Below, in pieces: positions 15,636-23,435 of a stretch of 64,000 bases of DNA. Position 1 is the first letter of the stretch; every line of letters begins with the position of its first letter. The position numbers and the translations under genes were made by a program. The notes beneath the pieces were generated by a model. The model did not search any database and had not been told where the DNA came from. It was given only the letters and a program-made list of their open reading frames with translations. Origin of the DNA: JBOFWL01 sp051653605 (GTDB lineage Bacteria; Spirochaetota; Brevinematia; Brevinematales; Brevinemataceae); NCBI GenBank assembly GCA_051653605.1, contig JBOFWL010000009.1:1-64000 (forward strand). Direction: 5' to 3'.

Positions 15636-15664
15636 ATTCTAATAATTCATCCTCAATTTGTCAA
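15636..15664 (-). promoter_or_regulatory. Promoter of udk
   Basis: Minus strand: TTGACA (15659-15664), 17-bp spacer, TAGAAT (15636-15641). Confidence 0.75.
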
Positions 15665-15689
15665 CGGTTTTTACGAGAAAACTTGATTT

Positions 15690-15719
15690 TTGATTCAAAT
15701 ACCTTTATACTTTTATAAA
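15690..15719 (+). promoter_or_regulatory. Probable promoter of secA
   Basis: TTGATT (15690-15695), 18-bp spacer, TATAAA (15714-15719), about 20 bases before the ATG. Confidence 0.5.
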
Positions 15720-15739
15720 ATATCCTAAGGGGCATCTAT

Positions 15740-18256
15740 ATGGCTGTTGTTGATAAAATTTTAGAACTATTCTTTGGGAGCAAGCAAAACCGCGACCTAA
15801 AAAAAATGAAAACTCGCGTTGAAGCCGTCAACAGTCTCGAACCTCAAATGAAAGCCCTTTCCGATGATGAATTACGATCTACCACCGAAGAACTCAGAAC
15901 CGCCCTCAAAAATGGTTCTTCCCTAAACGACTTACTCCCCAAAGCCTATGCCGCCGTACGCGAGGCTTCTTGGAGATACTTAGGGATGCGTCATTTTGAT
16001 GTTCAGATTTACGGGGGCATAGCCCTTCATGATGGCAATATCTCAGAAATGAAAACCGGTGAAGGGAAAACTCTCGTCGCTACCTTGCCTCTTTATCTTA
16101 ATGCCATCGAGGGCAAGGGTGCCCATCTTGTTACCGTAAACGACTATCTTGCCAAACGCGATGCTCAATGGATGTCTCCTATTTATTTATCGCTTGGGCT
16201 TACCGTTGGTATTGTTAATCAAAATTCTGAGAGCTTTCAAGTTGTCTTTGCTGAGGATGGAAAAACTACTACTCTCATCCCTGTACGACGTAGAGATGCT
16301 TACCACTGCGACATCACTTATATCACCAACAACGAACTTGGTTTCGATTATCTTCGTGATAATATGGTTTTTGATCTCTCCGAAAAAAGTCAACGCCCTT
16401 TAAACTTTGCTATCGTTGACGAGGCCGACTCCATTCTTATCGACGAAGCCAGAACCCCTCTTATCATTAGTGGCCCTTCCGAAGAAAAAACGGACATGTA
16501 CTATAAAGTAGATAAAATCATTCCTCGCCTCTCCGAAGCTGAAATTAGCGAAAAAGAAGAAGTAGTTGAAGGAAGCGGTGATTTTGGGTTATTTCGTAAA
16601 GAGAAATCGGTGGTTCTTACCGATCAAGGTGCTAAACACATCGAAGAGCTTTTAGGTATCCACGATTTATACTCCCCCGAAAATAGCATTTATATCCACT
16701 ATATATTGGCAGGAATTAAAGCCCATTATCTCTATCAACGAGAAGTTGAATACATTGTCGAAAATGGCAATGTTGTTATTATCGATGAATTTACCGGCCG
16801 TAAAATGGTGGGTCGCCGTTGGAGTGATGGTATTCACCAAGCCATCGAGGCTAAAGAAGGGCTTCGCATTAAAGAAGAATATCAAACTCTCGCAAGTATT
16901 ACCTTCCAAAACCTTTTTCGCATGTATAAAAAATTGTCTGGTATGACAGGTACCGCCGAAACCGAAGCAGGAGAACTCTACAGCATCTATAAAACCGATG
17001 TTGTTGTAATTCCTACAAATAAGCCTGTTTCTCGTATTGATAATCCTGATAAAATGTTTATCTCTAAAGATGCCAAATATAAGGCTCTTATTAAAGATAT
17101 CGCCATCGCCCACGCCAAAGGTCAACCCATTCTGGTGGGAACCGGAAGCGTCGAAGCATCCGAGGAGCTTTCAAAACTCCTCAAAAAAGAACGCATCTCT
17201 CATAATGTTCTTAACGCTAAATACCATGCTCAAGAAGCCGATATCATCAAAGATGCCGGCCGTAAAGGGGCTGTAACCATCGCCACAAACATGGCTGGCC
17301 GTGGTACAGACATCAAACTGGGAGAAGGATGTATCGATTTAGGCGGATTGCTTGTTCTCGGAGCAGAACGACATGAGGCGCGCCGTATCGACAACCAGCT
17401 ACGTGGTCGATCTGGTAGACAGGGAGACCCAGGGGAATCAACTTTCTATGTCTCCTTCGACGATCATCTTATGCACGCCGTTGGAATGGCTCAACGAAAG
17501 TCGTTCATGGCTAAGGCTGGTTTTTCTGAGGATGACGAACTACAAGATAAGTTGGCTTCTCGCGTTATCGAAATTGCTCAAAAACGCCTCGAAAACTTCC
17601 ACTTTGATATTCGTAAAAATATTTTAGAATATGATGGTGTGATGAACGAACAACGCATCTACACCTATAAACTTCGAGACTCCATCCTAGACCTCACCCA
17701 CGAAGAACAGCTTTTAGAGCGTCTCATTCGTGAAAGCCTCGACGACTACGCCCTCATCCGTGGAGAACGCTCCTCTAACGATACATCGCATTGGGATACT
17801 CAGCAGCTAGCTTCATGGATTCATACTCACTTTATGATTGAAATTGATGCCTCAAAAAGCTATACCTCTCAAGAAATTATCAAAATTATACAAGGTCGAA
17901 TCATCGGACGGCTAGCAGACGCTCCTCCAGATGTAATGCGACAGGCTATTAAGTTTATTTCGCTTCGCACTTTAGACGGTGCTTGGAAAGAGCATCTTCG
18001 CAATGTCGATGCATTGAGAAATGGAATTGGGCTTGAAGGCTATGCTCAAAAAAGCCCTGTTGTTGAATATAAACTACGTGCTTCTGAGATGTTCCGCCAC
18101 ATGCAACAAAAAATTCGTATTGATACGCTAAGTATTCTTTGCCGTTTGGAGGCTCGCCACGATGAAGAACCAATGCCTTCATTTAATGACAAGCTTAATG
18201 CCAAACATTCAGAGAAAAAACAAGTTCAGAAAAATAACAAGCTTCGGCGGCGTTAA
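15740..18256 (+). CDS. secA: Preprotein translocase ATPase SecA
   Basis: 838 residues. SecA drives exported proteins through SecYEG with ATP. Visible parts: Walker A MKTGEGKT and VTVNDYLAKRDAQW in the first motor half, the Walker B region IVDEADSILIDEARTPLIISG, the preprotein-binding domain, GMTGTAETE, ATNMAGRGTDIKL, and QLRGRSGRQGDPGES in the second half, then the helical scaffold. The C-terminus ends in a lysine/arginine-rich tail and lacks the CxCxSGxxxxxCC zinc motif that binds SecB. AAGGGG precedes the ATG. The next gene starts one base after the stop. Confidence 0.97.
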   Translation: MAVVDKILELFFGSKQNRDLKKMKTRVEAVNSLEPQMKALSDDELRSTTEELRTALKNGSSLNDLLPKAYAAVREASWRYLGMRHFDVQIYGGIALHDGNISEMKTGEGKTLVATLPLYLNAIEGKGAHLVTVNDYLAKRDAQWMSPIYLSLGLTVGIVNQNSESFQVVFAEDGKTTTLIPVRRRDAYHCDITYITNNELGFDYLRDNMVFDLSEKSQRPLNFAIVDEADSILIDEARTPLIISGPSEEKTDMYYKVDKIIPRLSEAEISEKEEVVEGSGDFGLFRKEKSVVLTDQGAKHIEELLGIHDLYSPENSIYIHYILAGIKAHYLYQREVEYIVENGNVVIIDEFTGRKMVGRRWSDGIHQAIEAKEGLRIKEEYQTLASITFQNLFRMYKKLSGMTGTAETEAGELYSIYKTDVVVIPTNKPVSRIDNPDKMFISKDAKYKALIKDIAIAHAKGQPILVGTGSVEASEELSKLLKKERISHNVLNAKYHAQEADIIKDAGRKGAVTIATNMAGRGTDIKLGEGCIDLGGLLVLGAERHEARRIDNQLRGRSGRQGDPGESTFYVSFDDHLMHAVGMAQRKSFMAKAGFSEDDELQDKLASRVIEIAQKRLENFHFDIRKNILEYDGVMNEQRIYTYKLRDSILDLTHEEQLLERLIRESLDDYALIRGERSSNDTSHWDTQQLASWIHTHFMIEIDASKSYTSQEIIKIIQGRIIGRLADAPPDVMRQAIKFISLRTLDGAWKEHLRNVDALRNGIGLEGYAQKSPVVEYKLRASEMFRHMQQKIRIDTLSILCRLEARHDEEPMPSFNDKLNAKHSEKKQVQKNNKLRRR

Positions 18257-18257
18257 T

Positions 18258-19382
18258 ATGCAGAGTTTGCTAACTCTGATCTTTTGCTTCCTTCCTTTTC
18301 TAATCCATTCTTACACACGCACCGATCAATTACCTCAAGGTTTTGTTTGGCAGTATCTACCCGATGAAAACCTCTCTCAACCACGAGGTGGTTTGGCTTG
18401 GAGAGCTGGATTAATCGATGCAAAGACTATTTTCTTGCTTAGTACCGACACCCTTGTCGCGCTTAAAATGGATGGCTCTGTAATCTGGCGATACCAGCTA
18501 CCAGCAGAGGGCTTGAATAGTGAAGCCAAAATCCTTCCTTTTGATGATAATCATATTATCGTTGCCTTAACCGATGCCATTCTTAAAATTAAACGCTCAG
18601 ATGGAAATCTTGTTTCTCAATATAGTTACGACTCTAGCAAAGGCCAAGCTTTTCGCCCTACTCTTTTACTGCCTCGATACACATTTATTTATAATAAAAA
18701 TATTTATAGCTTTATTGGCCCTCAATTGCTTCGTTTTGATGGGCAGACTCTCGAGAGAAAAGAAGTTATTTCTTTTTCTTCTCCGCCAAAAACTCTACCC
18801 GTTTTTTATCCACCCTATTTTGCGGTAGGATTTGATAATGGCTTCTTTGAAATATTTAATCCCGAGACAAAAGATAAATTTACCCTCATTAGTGGATCAC
18901 CTAAAAAAGATTTTCGGATTCGCCAACCCGTAATCCGAGATGATCTTCTTTTCGTCCCTGCCACCGATGAATTATTAGTTTATCAGGGGCGAGAAATTTT
19001 TGCACGCAATGCCAATTTAACCAATGCCATTCTATCCTTTATTGAGGGTAGAATATGGTTACGGGGGCATAATACAGGGTTAATCTCCGAGATTGATGAG
19101 ACTCTAAGTACTTTAAGAGAAGGAAGATACGCATCCCCTATTCGTGCAAGTGTGATTGATGCTCCTCTGGTAGGGATTTCTAACCGTGCACTTCATTTAG
19201 AGGCTCAAAATGGGGGCCTGACTATTATTGATACGTCAAAGGACAAGCCTACGGTAGTTAAAAGCCTTGTTTCTGAGGACTTTGATGAAAATCCTCCGTT
19301 GAGTATTCTTGCAAATCATCAAGAATTAGTGCTTATCGGGGGGTTTGACGGTGTATTTTTGATAGATTTAACTAAGTTTTAA
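18258..19382 (+). CDS. Exported beta-propeller-like protein
   Basis: 374 residues from the ATG at 18258. The frame is open farther upstream inside secA, but this ATG begins a clear Sec signal (MQSLLTLIFCFLPFLIHS). The mature part has repeated strands with the pattern ALKMDGSVIWRYQLP, LKIKRSDGNLVSQYSY and LLRFDGQTLERK, as in PQQ-type or BamB-like propellers, though too diverged to be sure. It would sit in the periplasm or be lipid-free at the outer membrane. It is translationally coupled to secA. A BamB-like scaffold role is possible but unproven. Confidence 0.6.
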   Translation: MQSLLTLIFCFLPFLIHSYTRTDQLPQGFVWQYLPDENLSQPRGGLAWRAGLIDAKTIFLLSTDTLVALKMDGSVIWRYQLPAEGLNSEAKILPFDDNHIIVALTDAILKIKRSDGNLVSQYSYDSSKGQAFRPTLLLPRYTFIYNKNIYSFIGPQLLRFDGQTLERKEVISFSSPPKTLPVFYPPYFAVGFDNGFFEIFNPETKDKFTLISGSPKKDFRIRQPVIRDDLLFVPATDELLVYQGREIFARNANLTNAILSFIEGRIWLRGHNTGLISEIDETLSTLREGRYASPIRASVIDAPLVGISNRALHLEAQNGGLTIIDTSKDKPTVVKSLVSEDFDENPPLSILANHQELVLIGGFDGVFLIDLTKF

Positions 19383-19739
19383 TCTATCTTAATATTCTTA
19401 CCCCTCGCCACGGGCTTGCAATGGGATTGATATCCTAATAGTCTTACCACCGCCACGGGCTTGCAATGGGATGAAGCCTCTATAGCTCAAGCCCCATGCC
19501 CCCTTTATGTGCAGCACTGCATAAGACATATTTTATCTTTTGATTCCGTGGTTTTTTCAATAATTTTAGCGGCTGAGAGCTATTCTTCTAAAGATGCCTT
19601 TATAGGCTTACAGGTAAACCACATTTATCGATGCTTTTCTGGTTTGCGTTCTTATTTCTCTCCTCTTTAAAAGATAAAAAAAAGAGAAAAAATAAAATAG
19701 ATAGAATTTCATAAATGCGTTAAATAACATAGTATATTC
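19383..19739. other. Non-coding stretch with a direct repeat
   Basis: About 360 bases without a credible gene between the propeller gene and the first ankyrin gene. It holds a 22-bp direct repeat (19406-19427 and 19451-19472) and an imperfect hairpin using the second copy (19457-19463 with 19488-19494). A 69-codon plus frame starting at 19461 has no ribosome site and was not called. Confidence 0.5.
19406..19472 (+). repeat. Two-copy 22-bp direct repeat
   Basis: The identical 22-bp unit (starts CGCCACGGGCTTGCA) occurs at 19406-19427 and 19451-19472, 45 bases apart start to start; a TCTTACC-like element precedes each copy. It could be the trace of a tandem duplication or a binding-site pair. 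Confidence 0.8.
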
Positions 19740-19768
19740 TTGCATAAGAGAAAAAAATATGCTAAAAT
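19740..19768 (+). promoter_or_regulatory. Promoter of the first ankyrin gene
   Basis: TTGCAT (19740-19745), 17-bp spacer, TAAAAT (19763-19768). The transcript would start near 19775, downstream of the ATG at 19759 and upstream of the GTG at 19798. Confidence 0.7.
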
Positions 19769-19797
19769 ACCTTTTGGATCCCCTTCCAGGAGGATGT

Positions 19798-20823
19798 GTG
19801 AGATACATATTGTTGCTGTTTTCATTCTTTGCAAGCCCCCTTTGTGCTCAATCACCCATGTTAACAAACAGATCTTCGCAACATAATGTTTTTTCGCTAA
19901 TTTCTCTGGGTGCTTTAAAAAATATTCAAGCTATGCCTAATATTTCTGAGGTGGTTTCTGTAACAAACGACAAGGGCGACACCCCTTTAGGGTATGCGAT
20001 ACAACTAAGGCAACAAAGCATTATTAAATTCTTTCTTTCCCGTAGGGCAAATATTTTCTACACAAATAACGCTGGACAGACCCCTTTAATGATGTCTATC
20101 GCAAGCAAAGATATCGCTTTAATGAAGTTTTTACTCAAGCGAGGAGCGAATGTTAACACCGTTGACCAAGAGAGAAACTCTCCTTTAATGTATGCTGTTC
20201 AAGCAAATAGCCCTATGATGACCTCTATTTTAATTCGAGCCGGAGCTACCGTTAATGTGGTAAATCGTAAAAATATTACCCCTTTAATGTTAGCATCCCT
20301 TCTTGATAGCGTAGAGACAACGACTTCCTTATTATACCACATCACTAACATTGATCAGCAAACCGATAGTGGTTCCACAGCATTAATGTTCGCTGCTGGT
20401 GCCGGAAATTTTGATGCAACTAGTGTTCTTCTTCAGGCTGGAGCAGCCATCGATACGCAAGATTCTCAGGGATGGACAGCTCTTATGGGTGCTATAGTTG
20501 GTGGATATACTAAAATTACGGGACTTCTTCTTCAGTATGAAGCCAATATTCACCTCCAAAATAAGAATGGAGAAAACGCTCTTATGATCGCAGCAGCTTA
20601 CAACGACCCAGAAGCTACTCAAATGCTTCTCTCTCGTTCTGCCGATTATACAATAAGAAATAGTCAAGGCTTTAACGCCTATCAGTTAGCTTTACTAAAT
20701 AATAGTCATATCGTACTAGATCTTTTTCATGAAAGAGGTCTGCCCAAAGATACGATAGACCCCCAAAAAGTCCTCCCCAAAGGTGTATTACCCAGTATGA
20801 TCGTTCCGGACGAGGTCTTTTAG
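19798..20823 (+). CDS. Exported ankyrin-repeat protein 1
   Basis: 341 residues from GTG 19798, which follows an AGGAGG ribosome site and the promoter above; the earlier in-frame ATG (19759) lies upstream of the predicted transcript start. The N-terminus is a Sec signal (RYILLLFSFFASPLCAQ, cleavage after CAQ or before). Residues about 50-310 are eight ankyrin units with the T/S-P-L-M or A-L-M turn, e.g. GQTPLMMSIASKD, NSPLMYAVQANS, STALMFAAGAGN and WTALMGAIVGGY. Such repeats mediate protein-protein contacts; an exported version would act in the periplasm, surface or outside the cell. It opens an accessory block containing two more exported ankyrin genes. Confidence 0.85.
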   Translation: MRYILLLFSFFASPLCAQSPMLTNRSSQHNVFSLISLGALKNIQAMPNISEVVSVTNDKGDTPLGYAIQLRQQSIIKFFLSRRANIFYTNNAGQTPLMMSIASKDIALMKFLLKRGANVNTVDQERNSPLMYAVQANSPMMTSILIRAGATVNVVNRKNITPLMLASLLDSVETTTSLLYHITNIDQQTDSGSTALMFAAGAGNFDATSVLLQAGAAIDTQDSQGWTALMGAIVGGYTKITGLLLQYEANIHLQNKNGENALMIAAAYNDPEATQMLLSRSADYTIRNSQGFNAYQLALLNNSHIVLDLFHERGLPKDTIDPQKVLPKGVLPSMIVPDEVF

Positions 20824-20838
20824 CAGCAAACATTCTTC

Positions 20839-20868
20839 GGATGCTTCCTTAAAATTAAGAAGGCGTCC
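20839..20868 (+). other. 30-bp inverted repeat after ankyrin gene 1
   Basis: Bases 20839-20868 fold into a near-perfect hairpin (about 12 pairs, one C-A mismatch, two G-U pairs, four-base loop). There is no T-run, so it may be a stability element, an attenuator or an operator for the sigma gene rather than a standard terminator. Confidence 0.5.
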
Positions 20869-20893
20869 AAAGATCGTCGTAGAGGCATAAAAA

Positions 20894-20974
20894 ATGAGAA
20901 CGAAAATTCAAAAACGAATCTTACTTAGCAGGCATGCCCTTTATAGAGTGCAGGTTGTTCTACATGACATTTGA
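20894..20974 (+). CDS. Possible 26-aa leader peptide upstream of the ECF sigma gene
   Basis: An ATG with an AGAGG site (20881-20885, spacing eight) opens a 26-codon frame whose stop (TGA 20972-20974) lies 11 bases inside the sigma gene. The peptide is basic (MRTKIQKRILLSRHALYR...). The overlap would couple translation of the sigma factor to the leader. Alternatively this is a chance frame; codon evidence is too short to decide. Confidence 0.35.
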   Translation: MRTKIQKRILLSRHALYRVQVVLHDI

Positions 20975-21479
20975 AGAATTTTATGAAAAGAACAAAACTC
21001 TTGTCTATAGACTATGTAGAGCCCGAACCAGTCGAGATTTAGCAGAAGAAAGCACCGCACGAGCCTTCGTGGAAATATGGCGGCGTTGGGACAAGGTTTC
21101 TCAAATGGAATCGCCCGTTGCTTATACCGTAACCGTTGCTCGAAATATTGCTTATAAAGAATATCTTAAGTCTAAGGCTCGTATGGTATTAGGTTTAGAT
21201 ATTGTTGAGGATCTAGGAGATAGCTCCGATACTCCCGAACACGATTTCATCAAAAAGGAAAGCTTAGATGAATTCTGGGAAGGGATGTCTCACCTGTCTA
21301 GTAGAGAAAGAGAGATAATCGTTCTCAAAGATCTAGAAGAACGATCGTTTCAAGAGTGCGCAGACCTTTTGGGGTTATCTCTAACCGCTGCCAAGTCGTT
21401 GCGCCACAGAGCAAGACTAAAGCTCTTAAAAATTCTAACAGACAATGATTTATTAGGAGATTTCTCTGATGAATCTTAA
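20964..21479 (+). CDS. ECF-type RNA polymerase sigma factor
   Basis: 171 residues from the ATG at 20964; an in-frame ATG at 20934 would add ten residues not typical of the family. Region 2 spans TFEEFYEKNKTLVYRLC to VAYTVTVARNIAYKEYLK, and region 4 has LSSREREIIVLKDLEERSFQECADLLGLS followed by AAKSLRHRARLKLL, the DNA-binding helix-turn-helix. ECF factors answer envelope or stress signals when released by an anti-sigma protein. The next gene encodes a small single-helix membrane protein that could be that partner. Target promoters were not identified. Confidence 0.85.
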   Translation: MTFEEFYEKNKTLVYRLCRARTSRDLAEESTARAFVEIWRRWDKVSQMESPVAYTVTVARNIAYKEYLKSKARMVLGLDIVEDLGDSSDTPEHDFIKKESLDEFWEGMSHLSSREREIIVLKDLEERSFQECADLLGLSLTAAKSLRHRARLKLLKILTDNDLLGDFSDES

Positions 21480-21536
21480 AAAAAAATCAACAGTAGGTTT
21501 ATCCTACATAACTTATCCCAATAGAGGTTATTGACG

Positions 21537-21857
21537 ATGACTGAAAACCAATTAGATTCTCTTATTAGTACAGTTCGTAGCAACGAAGTATGCTATACAT
21601 CTATTAATAATAAGTTACAGCGTTTACTCAACCAAGAGAAACGACAAGTGGACTTTATCCCATCTGTGCAGTCACTGGCTACCGTAGCTTTTGGTATTAT
21701 GCTTTTTATTGGTTTAATTTCTACAGTGCATTTCGTTAATGATGCACGTATGATTGCCCAAACAAAACTTCAAGATCAGGCAGAGATGATTGAAGCCCGC
21801 AACGATATGCTGAGCAATACAGAACATATCTACACCGTGCTTTTCAAGAGTCAATAG
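21537..21857 (+). CDS. Small single-pass membrane protein, candidate anti-sigma factor
   Basis: 106 residues from ATG 21537 (AGAGG nine bases upstream; a TTG at 21531 is too close to it). An N-terminal cytoplasmic part of about 45 residues with helical, charged sequence (DSLISTVRSNEV, LQRLLNQEKR) precedes one membrane helix (VAFGIMLFIGLISTVHFV) and a helical outer tail. That topology and its place right after an ECF sigma gene suggest an anti-sigma factor, but no zinc or ASD motif is visible, so this is inference. Confidence 0.5.
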   Translation: MTENQLDSLISTVRSNEVCYTSINNKLQRLLNQEKRQVDFIPSVQSLATVAFGIMLFIGLISTVHFVNDARMIAQTKLQDQAEMIEARNDMLSNTEHIYTVLFKSQ

Positions 21858-21869
21858 GCGGAATTATTT

Positions 21870-22472
21870 ATGAAAATAGAGTCTATCGTTTTTTCTACTA
21901 TAATGGTCGTATTTGTATCATGCTCTCAGGCTAGCGAACCAAGCCCAAAAGGGCGAAATTCACACCATAGAAAGGGGTTTTGGATTTTTTCTCGTCAAGA
22001 AAAGCCTGCTCCCCCGGATAAAATAGGTGCTCAAGTTCGCGCAATGAAAAAACTGAATGTTTTCGACTACGTAACCATTTTCGAGATGGAAGATACCATG
22101 CATCAGTATGCAGAGGAAGCTTTTAATCTTAAAAATCGCTTTCGAGAAAGAGAACGCATCATCATGGAAGAACGTTCTTCGTTTATTTCAGAGCTTGATA
22201 GCCTTATCAAAGAACAAGATTCTGGTAGAAACCGTACCGAGGAAGTCCTACGTGTATATAAAAAACTTTATCAAAACACAAAGAAAATGCACGAATTAGG
22301 TATTGAGCATTCTCAAGACCTTCAAAAACTTTCTCAAGATATATTTAAAGATTATATTTCACATGTAGATAAACATATGATTAAATATAACCAGAACCCC
22401 GATGAATTAGCAAATATGCTCGTAGAAAAATATAAGGATATCAAATCTAAACAAAAAAAAGCTTCTCGATAA
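21870..22472 (+). CDS. Putative lipoprotein with coiled coil
   Basis: 200 residues. Signal MKIESIVFSTIMVVFVSC gives a lipobox-like VSC. The mature protein starts with a Pro/His/Lys-rich linker and then a long charged helical region (residues about 65-190: MHQYAEEAFNLKNRFRERERI, LIKEQDSGRNRTEEVLRVYKKLYQ), likely coiled coil. It has the small, helical, envelope look of CpxP/Spy- or CnrX-like sensors that often sit with ECF sigma units, but no specific motif was seen. Twelve bases follow the candidate anti-sigma gene. Confidence 0.5.
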   Translation: MKIESIVFSTIMVVFVSCSQASEPSPKGRNSHHRKGFWIFSRQEKPAPPDKIGAQVRAMKKLNVFDYVTIFEMEDTMHQYAEEAFNLKNRFRERERIIMEERSSFISELDSLIKEQDSGRNRTEEVLRVYKKLYQNTKKMHELGIEHSQDLQKLSQDIFKDYISHVDKHMIKYNQNPDELANMLVEKYKDIKSKQKKASR

Positions 22473-22586
22473 GAGAGTTTTAAATATTTTAGTAGAAAAA
22501 TCTAAATATACTCCTTTCTTTTTCCGATAAGTAGAGCAAAAGCTATTCGATCTGGTTATTTGCTTGCCGATCGTAAGGAGTATATC

Positions 22587-23432
22587 GTGAAAACATTGAT
22601 CGCTTTTATTTTTAGTTGTGTGGTATCAGCATCTGCATACGCTCAAACCGTTCAAGCCTCGGTCTCTGAAACATTTCGTGTGAGTGTTTCTTCAGGTAGT
22701 AGCAAGCCAGCTAGAGGAACAAGAGGTTTCGAAAGACCTGGTAGAGATGGCATGCCTCAAAGAAGTCAAGTGCCAGCAACCCCTCCATCTCCCCAACCTT
22801 CTTTTGGAAAAGAAGTACGATCAGGGTGGGATACCCCATCTAAACAAGATGCTCTAAAAAAACTTGCTGAAGAATTATCTCGAGACGTCCCTACCTTGCC
22901 TAAAGATCCTGCTTTTAGCGGATTAGAAGGATTTCCTAAAAGTGATATAATCACAAATGAAAATGGTGGATCTGTTCTTGAACTTTGGTTCCGTAAAGAA
23001 GGGATTTCTGATCGAGATATTAAAATGCTTTCTCAGTTGCCTAATGATCAAAAAAGCCTAATCCGTAGAATTGTTCAATCTTATCAAATTGATATGCAAC
23101 GTGCTATCTTAGACCTCCGCCCTAGCTACCAAAAAATTGCTGGAGAGTTGGAGTTTCTTAAAGTAGAATTAAGTCGCTCTCTATTGGATTCTAAGAGTCC
23201 TAATACAGTAACTCCTGCAAGACTCTTAAAAGATATCTCCACAAAAGAAGAAGAAATGAACAACCTTGGTGCTGTTCGTGAAAAACTTATACAAATGTAC
23301 CGCGGTGAAATGAAAGACCAAATCGCAGCTGTTGTTAACTCTTGGATTTCTGCTCAAGCTTCAAAAAGTAAAGAAAATCTTTCAGAATTATTCCAAGACG
23401 CTGAAAACACCTACGGTTTAAACTGGGACTAA
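22587..23432 (+). CDS. Exported protein, function unknown
   Basis: 281 residues from GTG 22587 with AAGGAG six bases before; upstream codons are not needed. A Sec signal ends at SASAYA-Q. The mature N-terminal 80 residues are Ser/Pro/Gly/Arg-rich and disordered; the rest (about 95-281) is helical with charged heptads (QKIAGELEFLKVELSRSLL, DISTKEEEMNNLG), like the preceding lipoprotein. No known domain recognised. It lies between the sigma unit and the second ankyrin gene, three bases from the latter, so the block is likely co-transcribed. Confidence 0.55.
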   Translation: MKTLIAFIFSCVVSASAYAQTVQASVSETFRVSVSSGSSKPARGTRGFERPGRDGMPQRSQVPATPPSPQPSFGKEVRSGWDTPSKQDALKKLAEELSRDVPTLPKDPAFSGLEGFPKSDIITNENGGSVLELWFRKEGISDRDIKMLSQLPNDQKSLIRRIVQSYQIDMQRAILDLRPSYQKIAGELEFLKVELSRSLLDSKSPNTVTPARLLKDISTKEEEMNNLGAVREKLIQMYRGEMKDQIAAVVNSWISAQASKSKENLSELFQDAENTYGLNWD

Positions 23433-23435
23433 AAA

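Noticed and set aside
16187..17125. Minus-strand frames inside secA
   Set aside because: Mirror images of secA codon bias; no independent signals.
19406..19472. Possible CRISPR array
   Set aside because: Only two 22-bp copies with a 23-bp interval, no further units, no cas genes.
19461..19670. 69-codon plus-strand frame in the gap before ankyrin gene 1
   Set aside because: No ribosome site, starts inside the direct repeat, composition unlike neighbouring proteins; treated as non-coding.
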